Origin: Acanthosepion lycidas
Lineage: Eukaryota; Mollusca; Cephalopoda; Sepiida; Sepiidae
Reading direction: 5' to 3'
Assembly (NCBI GenBank): GCA_963932145.1
Contig: OZ010580.1
Span: forward strand, 34,313,551 to 34,377,550
Length of the DNA stretch: 64,000 nucleotides
In this document: one piece after another, positions 54,955-64,000 of the stretch
How positions within the stretch are numbered: position 1 is the first letter of the stretch
How the letters are laid out: each line of letters starts with the position of its first letter
Made by a program: the position numbers and the translations under genes
The notes under the pieces: model-generated
What the model saw: only the letters and a program-made list of their open reading frames with translations
What the model was told of the DNA's origin: nothing
Database searches by the model: none

Positions 54955-55172
54955 AGGATGTATGTTGTGGTGTAATGGATATTGGCTTGGAATGAAATGT
55001 AAGTACCCTTGGGAAATGCATGAATTTATCTCTTCTACCCTCAGCTATGGATTGAATAGTAGGACAGACTAGATCCTATAGCCTACTGCTGGAAAATCTT
55101 CTGCTTAATCAGTCATAAATCAAAAGAGACATGACTGTCCAAGTGTGCATCATGTATGGCATTTAACTGACT
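54955..55172 (+). mobile_element. tRNA-derived SINE with internal deletion
   Basis: Starts GGATGTATGTTGTGGTGTAA (A box) but lacks the B box, jumping to TAAGTACCCTTGGGAAATG. It then follows the family body (CAGCTATGGATTGAATAGTA, GACTGTCCAAGTGTGCATCA). Same family as 28710-29015. Confidence 0.8.
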
Positions 55173-55764
55173 GATTACATCTATTGGTCTGTACATTTGA
55201 GAAAACTTAATAAAGATAATGTGTTCTCTGATGGAGGCAACCACCATTTGATCTGTCATGTTATCCATGCATAAATATTTTTAAATGAATCAAAAATTAA
55301 AAAGTACAATTGCAATAAGTAGACTTGAACAGTAAGGGATAATAATAAAATAGTAAAAATCAAAGAAGTAAATGCCTCCCCTCCCCCTGATCAAATATTT
55401 TAAATTAGTGATTTCAAAAGTTAAGAAAATACGGAGCTTACATATGAAGATGCATTCAGAGCACAATCTAATATGGCGAATCATTAAGGCTTCCGGTGAA
55501 TTTCAATTCACTTAAAGAAGGGGTGGGGAAAAAGTCTCTTAGATTTTTTATGGTTAAAATAAATCTATTTTCCTGCCATGGTGGGGTTGGGTGGTCAATT
55601 TGTTAAAAAAGAAATACATGCTTTTTGTGTCAAATATACAGTCAAGCTGAAGAACAAACTTCAAAACATTTTTTTCTCTTGCTCCCTCTCTTACTCCACT
55701 TCTCTTTTAAGAGGTATGCTAAAGACACTCAAGTTATATGGTTATTAAATTAAAATTGTATTTA

Positions 55765-55985
55765 CTGATCATAAATGGAAAAGCTCACTAGAATTGAATG
55801 GCCCTCAGTATTTTAAAAAGGATTTTGAATTTGTGTGTGTAGAAATATGTCACTTTTTGAAAATATAGATGTCCATACACAACACAATCATAAAATATTG
55901 GTAATTTTCTAACATTTCTCAAGTTTATTCATAAATAAAGCTATAAAGCCAAAGTACCTAAAATTCAATAAAATATTATTGTTTA
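55765..55985 (+). repeat. AT-rich dispersed repeat, inverted relative to 61.96-62.16 kb
   Basis: ATCATAAATGGAAAAGCT, CAGTATTTTAAAAAG, ATGTCCATACACAACA, AAAGCCAAAGTAC and AAAATTCAAT match the reverse complement of 61960-62155 in order. Confidence 0.75.
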
Positions 55986-56542
55986 AAATATTTTCTTAAA
56001 TTTTTAAGATTATTGGCTAGTTACAAAAATCTATATAGAAAAATGGCATTCACATTGTCTTTTTCAAGTCATTTCTGTCAGTTCTGCCCTCTTAAAGCAT
56101 ATTTTATTTTTGAAAGATTTTTTGGAAAAAGATACTTATTTTGTGTTGACAGACTTGTCAATATGGTTGAATTTATAGATTTAAGATAAGGAGAAAAAAG
56201 ATTTCAATCGGCTTGAAATACAACAAATCTTAGACATGTTCTAAGATAAAGTACTGGAATATTATCTATTGCTGCCATGCTAGGAACTGTCTTCTCATTT
56301 TGGCATCTGACCAGTGTAAGGTTAATTAAAACAGACAGTTGTAAGATAAATGAACCCTATCTATTTAGGTTGACCAACCATGAGCGAGAGAGATGGTATT
56401 CCCATGCACAGAAACAGAAACAACTCATCAAAGACATAAAAAAAAAATTATTCCATTTAACAAATGAACATAAAATCAAATAATTTGGGCATCCAGAATT
56501 AAAAAATCACATGTAAAAAAGGTTAATTCTAAGAATTAACTA

Positions 56543-56653
<111 letters not shown>

Positions 56654-56850
56654 TCAGACATAATGCTATACTTTGAAAGAAAACAACTGATGCTAAATAC
56701 AAGTTATAATACTATTTGAATTTCTGAGATGAAGTGTTAATTACAATGCTTTTATTCATTTTAAATATTAAAAAAAAAACACAGAGAATTTAATAATTGC
56801 AATTAAAACAAATATATTAGAACAACAGAATTGATTGATTGTTCTTTACA

Positions 56851-57177
56851 GCTCATCAACCTTTTTCAGGTCATTTAAAGCCAAAAATTATTTTTAGATT
56901 GTAAGAATTTTGGGGAGATGATAATGATTTACTAATTAACTCATAACTAGAGGACAAGAGGGTGATTCATTCCTTTTCCAAGGATATTTATGCCTAAGTG
57001 AATATAATGACCCAGCCGGAATTGGAACCTGGCTCTTCAATTTCCAATTCTGAGCCATTATACATTGCATCACTTGCACATCCAAGCTTACAGTGCCTGT
57101 TATTTCAAAGTGGTCACCCATCTAGGTTCAATGTTGCTTAACTTCACTGATCATATGAGAACATAAGGCAGTAAGCC
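56851..57177 (-). mobile_element. 5S-tRNA composite SINE, copy 4 (5S head shortened)
   Basis: Minus strand: 5S-like GTGAAGTTAAGCAACATTGA, then GATGGGTGACCA and GCACTGTAAGCTT (57084-57165, with an internal 5S deletion). A tRNA-like unit follows with B box GGTTCCAATTCC (about 57020-57031), then body and a tail ending in CTTTAAATGACCTGAAAAAG. Confidence 0.8.
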
Positions 57178-60100
57178 TAAAACACCAGGAAAGAATGACA
57201 AAAATGCTTACATTACTGTAAAATGGTAATACCAAAAAGCAAATAAATTAAAAAAAAAAAAATACCTTAAATGAAAACAACTGCTGCCAACTACTATTTT
57301 AACTTATAATATTTTTCTAATTTTTTAAGTCAAATGTTATTAACTATTATTAAGTTTTAGTATTATTTAGAGTAATGGCAAACCAATTATTCCATTTATT
57401 TTATTTTTTTTTATTTCCTTTTTTTATTAATTTATTTGCTTTTTGATATATTACTACTTAATGGTAATGTAAACATGTTCATTCTTTCCTGTTATTTTAA
57501 TATGTCCATTTTAATCTGTTATTAGTATTAATTTTCATTTTTATTAATGTTAATCATTTATACTTAATAGCAAGAAAATGCAACAGTCTTAAAGTTATTC
57601 CTAATTACTTTGATTAAACTTTGTAATTATTCATTTAATTTCTGTTGCTTTTTATTTCAAAATATTATTAGCACAAATTGGAAAAAAATTAATAATCCTC
57701 TAGTGAGATATGAATGTGAATCTCTTAAATTTGTAAGCCAGTCTTTAATTGACTGCTTTACTAATAAGGCTAAAGGGTAGCCATCAAGTTATAATTCATT
57801 CATTTTTGTAATGCTGCTATCTTTAATTTTTTTTTTACATAATTATTCAAAATTTTAAAAATGCACCACTTATTAATTTTTAAGTGTTTCTGTAATTGAT
57901 TTTTTTTTGTGGCATTTTACTGTAATTTTTAGACTGTTATTTTCAGCTGTTAGCATAATGAAAGTTATACTTAATAATAATGCCCACCATTTTATGTTTC
58001 CTATTTCACTGATGTGGTTTATTTGTATAGATAAAATGCAATATACTTTGCAATAAGTTTGGAAAATTACAGAAAGATGTTCTGAATGAGCTTAAAATAT
58101 ATCTCTTTTTAAAAGTATCCACCAAGAAGCTGCTGAGGAAAATTCCATTTATCTGATAGTCATCCATTCACAACTTTCATATATATATATATATATCATA
58201 AATGAATGAACTAACAGTATTCAAGTTGTAGTAACCCTGTTGCAACTACAATTCTTTAATTTAAACAAAAGTATTCAATTAAAAAAAAAAAAAAAAAAAC
58301 ATAATTCTATCCAGTTCCATGTATCCACTTCTGGAATAATGTCCAAAAATACCAGAGTCCTAAAACTTTTTTCTGACCAATCAGAAAAAAGCCAACACAG
58401 TTTTTGTGGTAGCTGTTTCTTGCTCACCAATGCTGATTTCACCCATGAAGGCAGATCTGATTAGGCTATCGTTAGCAATAGACTCCCATGGCAGGCAAGC
58501 TTACGGCCATCAGCAGTGACACCAAGGTGCTTCCATCAACACCAATAGAGACTAACTCTCAACTACTACAATGAAATAATTCATGAAATATTTCTCCCAT
58601 GAGTCCATCTCACTCAGTCACATATGTGTTGATTTTTCTCCACGTGTTTATCTTGACTATAACCTTGTGTTATACCTTGAACTAATTCTCAGTCTCCCAT
58701 GATTGATATACGATACCCCAGAATGAGCAAATGATCGAACCTTCTAGATCATGGGAAATAAAAAAAAAACTTTTTCACTTATTTCAATCACGTCTCCATT
58801 CGTTGTTTTGTCACTTCTACCTTTTTCCATGTTAATGGTAAGGTTGCTGTTATTCAGTATCACAAGGACTTAAAGTCTTAGATTTATTCATTACTGCTAT
58901 TTGAACCATAGTCATCTTGCTTTTTTTCATCAAACTATTCTTTTTATCTACCTTTTCATTGGCAACCATAGTATTTCTAAACTCATTCTCACTATATTGG
59001 TGAACACAGATTTTAAAACTTTTAGAGTGATGCTAATTGAATAAAGAAATAACCATAAAAATAGCTCCTGTATTTGTGCAAATTTTAAGATCATAAACAC
59101 AGCAATAGATCAGATTTAACTGACAACAACAGATTCAATTAGTGAAACAGACAAAAAGATCATCATCAGAGAGAGAATGCAAGAAATAAAACTGTAAACC
59201 TAATTTGGACCAAAGTCATTCAGTCATCTTAAGTTGAAACAGAAATTAAAAAGCTTGTCATTTACTGAACTGTTTACAACAAAATAAAAAGTTAAAAATT
59301 TAGAGTCTGGCAAGTTAAAATGGAGGCAGACAAAATGTCTGCTTGACTGTCAGTAGGTTTATATTTCATATTGTCAACATTTGTTAAGAGGAAGATTAAA
59401 CAAAGAAATAATAATTGAACAATAAAATCATTGGATGATTTAATGATTATTACTAAATGCTTTTGAAATATTTAATTTACATGGACAAGTTATCGATGAA
59501 GTTTAGTTTGTGGCACAAGACTACAAGCATGGGGGCACCGAGTGAGAACCAAACTCACTATTCATCTAAATAAATAAATGGCAAATTTTGTCTGTTCATC
59601 TGTAATTCCTCTAAATCAGGCCCACACTTGCTCTACATAGACATATTGTATCTTTTGGGACTCAAGATGGTTGTAGGATTGAAAATCTTCCCTTCATCTG
59701 GTCCTTGAATGTCCAGCATTGGGATATGTGCTTGGATGAGGAGGGAACAGTTAAAAATTCAAATTTTAAAATAACTGAAAAAAATTGGGGATTTTAAAAT
59801 TTTTTAATTTATATTGAGTTTAAAGTAACACAAAAAATTTTTGTTTGAAATTCAGTTTAAAATATCTCCAAAACTTTGTGAATTGAAGAAATCAATTTTA
59901 TTTCTTCAAAATGCCAAGGAATCAGAGATAAAGTGAGAGGTTTTGTGATGCGAGCTTTTGAAGTCCTGCAGAGTTTTATAATTTGAAGAACTCAATTTTC
60001 AGCCAAAATCAGTCTTTTGGCCGGGATTGAACTTATAGCGAAGTTTTGAAGTTCCATGGAGTGAATTAAGGAATTCAAAGTTATTTCTACAAAATTATCA

Positions 60101-60779
60101 TTACTGTTATCTAAGCTGGACCAGAGGTCCTTTTAGTTTTGGACAGGAGTTTTAACTCTCTGCAGGAGTTAGCTTAAACGAGTGTGGCATTTAAGCTTGT
60201 TTGTTATAAAGTGAGACCAGCCTGCAAGCCTTTATAAAATGACCAGACACCCTATTCACATGAACAAGTTGAATGAAAGACCCAAAATGTGAGGCAAGTA
60301 AATTGCTAGATCTTTGAACAATATCTAATATCAGGCTTGAGAGAATGTAGAGAAGTTTTAATCATGATATTCAATATGTATTCCTTTACAACTACTGACT
60401 CCCAATGGGATGCTTTCCTGATCACTACAGTCTTGACCTGTACAAGCCTAGAGTCAACCGTTATCTTCCCCAAATATTCCCATAAACTGTAACTCTTATT
60501 TTGTAACCCTCTATCTCGAGTGGCTCTTGGGCCTTGTACAGGGGGAGCATCATTGTAAAAAAAAATAAAACAAAAAAAACAAAATTCATTAAGAATTTGC
60601 TTCAGTCAATAGTTTTTCATGTATTGTTATAATAACAATTATAATATGAGAGAAATTAAAACCACCACAATTTTTTAGTTATTTTTTCTTGTTATAAATA
60701 TAGCATTTAGGTGAGTCAATAGTTTCTTCTTTAGAAAATTTTTCCATCAAAGTTTCTATTTCAATGAGCTATCAAAGCC

Positions 60780-63009
60780 TATATCCTAATTGCTTCAATT
60801 TAAACTAGCATATTCTTTTTTTTTATATTGTGATCATTTTGCATCAAGCTCATATTTTCTTGAGTTCAGATGAAAACTTGGAACTTTTTTTCACATATTT
60901 CACTGAAATTTTCACTTCCCAAAATTATAGTTTAAAAATTATAGTGCAGATAGATGACATAAAGAAGGTGTCAGTTTAAAATGTTCACACAAGAAATTGA
61001 GATAAATATTGGACAGTATACTTGATATTTAAGTTAAAATATTAAAATTAATAATATCTAGAGGTGGAAGGAAGGAGAAAAAAAAACAAAATCACAATAA
61101 AATGTTAACATATACCTCAATGTGGCTTAACTAAAATAGGATCATTATCAATGAGATCTGTCTTTCACAATCAGTGACATAATGAGTGTGAATGAAATCT
61201 CAATACATCTCTCACTATGTGATCAAATCAACAGACATCACAAATCACAAAAGTAATTAGCATATGCTCCTGGCATTAGTTTAAACTGACCTTGTTTTTT
61301 TTCCAGATATTGGGATCATTTTTCTAAAAATTAATATTTTCTTGATTTCAGATCTTTCCAAAATTATAGTTTATAATTAAATACCTCTAAAGAAATGTGA
61401 TAATTCAGGTTTAAAATGAATTTTTAAAAATGAAAAAAAAAAAAAATCTTTCTTGAAGCTTTTAGTTTTAATTTTAAGCTAACAGTTGAAATTTAATATT
61501 TCCAATGAGAAAATACTTTGCTCAATTTCAAAACGAATTTAAATTGATTGAAAGGACTTTTTTTTTCCAAAATTGTTAAAAAAATAATAATCACCGATTT
61601 TAGCCATCTGTCAGAACAATTTAATTCTCTTTATTAAAAAAATCTTTCAAAAATAAAATATATATTTTTTAAAGCTTTATCTGGGGGAATATTAACCAAT
61701 TTAAAGTTTAATTAATCTGATTTGAAACAAATATTACTTATTTTTACTTTAAAAAAATTGCAGAAATGCATTTTTTAACACAGATGTAGGTGTTTTTATG
61801 AGGTGTTGAAGGCTTAATTGACAGCTGGGAATTTAATTTTTTTAGGATGTAACATATCTGTAAAAATTACGTGATGAATATAACATGAGCACCATTTTTA
61901 TATAATTTTCTAACTACCCAGTAATCTTAAAAATTTAGGAAAATATTCATTAAATCTAATGTTTCATTGAATTTTTAGTACTTTGGCTTTAAATTTACTA
62001 TAGTTACCACTCTTATTTTTTGATAATGTTGTGTATGGACATGCGTATTTACAAAAATTGACATGTTTATACACACACAAAAAAATCAAAATTCTTTTTA
62101 AAATACTGGGTGTGGGGCATTAAATTGTAGTTAGCTTTTCCATTTATGATTAACAAATATAATTTTTCTTAATAACAATATCACAAATTAACAAAGAATT
62201 TTCAAAGATTTAAAACTTTATAAATTATTCTAATTAAAATTAAAAAAAAAAAAATTAAAACAATTCTTATAAAAATTCATTATTCATTAAAAAATGTTTT
62301 TCTTAAGATAATAGTGTCTATATCTTTCATAAAAGCAACTGAAAGCTTTTCTAATTAAATAATATCTATTATTGCATTTTTATTTTACAATTCAGAGCAA
62401 ATTTTCAGTAACTGGAGATCATGTTTTACAAAAAGAAATTCATGATTTAAATTTTCCAAGGATTTCTTGTTAGAATTAATATAAACATTAAGCTGCACAA
62501 ACAAGAATTTCTTAAAATTTCATAAAATTAAATTGGTGGGGGGAACAGATGGGGGAAAAATTTTTTACTAAGATTTTCAAGAAATATTTCAAAAATAATT
62601 AATTTGTGAATAAGTCCTGAAAGTTTCATTAAAATCTGACAATTATTTGATTTTTGAAAGAATTTCCAAATAAATGTGATTTCACTGCAAAAAGATGCTA
62701 AAATTTCCCATACTAATTTATATTTATCTGCTAACACAAGAAAATCAAAATTTTGAAAGTTCTAAAAAGGATTAAAAAATAATTTAATAATAAAAAAAAA
62801 AATCCTTTGGTCTTTCCTCTTAATAATAATGAAGATTTTGATGATAAAAATGCTTTTAAGTTTGATCATTTTTTTTTTTTATCATGTATTCTCATTTTTT
62901 AGCGAATCTTTATGGGTACCTATTTATAATTATAGTTTAGATAATATAAAGAAGGTGTCAGTTTAAAATGTTAGCAGGAGAATATGGATTAAATATTGAA
63001 TAGTATATG

Positions 63010-63098
<89 letters not shown>

Positions 63099-63240
63099 TC
63101 TGTTTTAAATATTTTTATTTTCAAAAAGTTTGAAGGCTTGTGAACATAGAATTTTCGATAAGTACTTTCAAAAAATTTGGATATATAAAAATTTATAATT
63201 TGTGTATTTAGGCAGCAAATTCTCTTTTAGGCATGTCTGA
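60780..63240 (+). repeat. Long AT-rich dispersed repeat region
   Basis: Contains internal duplications (AAGAAGGTGTCAGTTTAAAA at 60964 and 62950) and matches the pieces at 1860-2330 and 55765-55985. No coding frame. It probably represents a non-autonomous DNA element family, class unknown. Confidence 0.55.
63010..63090. repeat. TA microsatellite, 81 bp
   Basis: About forty uninterrupted TA units inside the AT-rich repeat. Confidence 0.96.
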
Positions 63241-64000
63241 TTGAATTGCAAACATCATCTGCTTATATTTACCTTACCAGTTGCGTACCTGATAACAATC
63301 TCAGAAAGAGATGGAAAGTACTTGGGAAATAAAAGTGATTCTTACTGTTACATTGCATTTCTTGCCTCATTTAATTGTAATATGTGGAAAAATATTCATG
63401 AATATGAAAGGATTATGATAAAAATAAGCAGACATAATGTTTGTAATTTAAAAAATTTATGTAGATATGTACAAGTAGATATTTATTAAGATATTAATTC
63501 ATTTGCAATGAACTGTTCTTGATTGCTTGAATCATAACACTTGTTTTCCATGATACATCACTCAAAATGACTTGATTCACTTATAATGTCAATCAAATAC
63601 TGACCATTTACACATCATGGTTCTCAATCAAACAGTTGGAGGAAGTAACATCTCAGAAGTGGTGACAGTCTTCATTCATCAAACCATCATAATTTTGAAT
63701 TTTGACAAAATGCTATTTTGTTTTTAGATAGAAAGTGGTATAGACAAAATTTGACAATGAAAGACAAGACTCAAAATGTGTACAAATCATCTGCTAAAAT
63801 CTGAAGGAATATTGTAAACTGTATTCACAAAACTTAAAAAAAAAAAAACAGCAACTGAATACTCTGATGAAGGAGTAACTGGGTCAGAAGAGAAAGAAAT
63901 TCTAAGCATTATGTTTCCTTGCATGTGACAAGAAAAATAAACAGTTTAGAAAGGAACATTCAAGAAAAAAAAATCAATATTTATATATTTGTCTGATATC

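Noticed and set aside
58240-58600. Missing GALNS exon 2 in a more GC-rich stretch
   Set aside because: Translated on the minus strand it has no sulfatase signature. It looks like a dispersed repeat.

Overview
This is eukaryotic, AT-rich, intron-dominated DNA from an animal. The only host gene I can support is one large gene on the minus strand. It encodes N-acetylgalactosamine-6-sulfatase (GALNS), the lysosomal sulfatase that desulfates keratan sulfate and chondroitin-6-sulfate. Ten consecutive coding exons are visible, corresponding to human exons 3 to 12. They run from 56625 down to 1187, total 1120 coding bases (about 373 residues), have no stop or frameshift, and every junction is GT-AG. 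Eight of the ten exons have the same length as I remember for the human exons, and all splice phases fit. Exons 1-2 (signal peptide, metal-binding Asp pair, formylglycine Cys) must lie beyond 64000, and exons 13-14 beyond position 1. The window is therefore essentially one gene body, about 98 percent intron.

The organism is most likely a mollusc, probably a cephalopod. This rests on kilobase-scale introns packed with short tRNA-derived SINEs, several APE-type LINE families, Ty3/gypsy elements and mariner elements, and long simple-sequence tracts. It is an inference.

Layout, left to right (3' to 5' along the gene): intron 12 with two back-to-back mariner remnants (1-1006); exon 12; intron 11 with two hairpin MITEs, a 5S-headed SINE, a LINE tail and a solo-LTR-like element; exon 11; intron 10 with a tRNA-like insertion and a 36-bp minisatellite; exon 10; intron 9 with a LINE reverse-transcriptase relic; exon 9; intron 8 with a nearly full-length but broken LINE (17.5-21.1 kb); exon 8; intron 7 with a multi-level nest of a LINE, a gypsy element, a mariner and a SINE (23.5-27.65 kb) and a 0.6-kb inverted SINE pair; exons 7 and 6; the 11.7-kb intron 5 with LINE relics, an unidentified protein relic and a 1-kb polypurine minisatellite; exon 5; intron 4 with a young-looking Ty3/gypsy element (46.36-50.30 kb, 5-bp target duplication intact); exon 4; intron 3; exon 3; and AT-rich intron 2.

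The most unusual items are: a composite SINE whose head is a complete 120-nt 5S rRNA-like unit fused to a tRNA-like unit (four copies); a hammerhead-like core at the 3' end of another SINE; an 80-bp palindromic mariner MITE with an empty-site counterpart in the same window; the nested insertion at 23.5-27.65 kb; and a protein-like relic at 38.59-39.23 kb that I cannot assign. No tRNA or rRNA gene, CRISPR array or complete independent protein gene was found.
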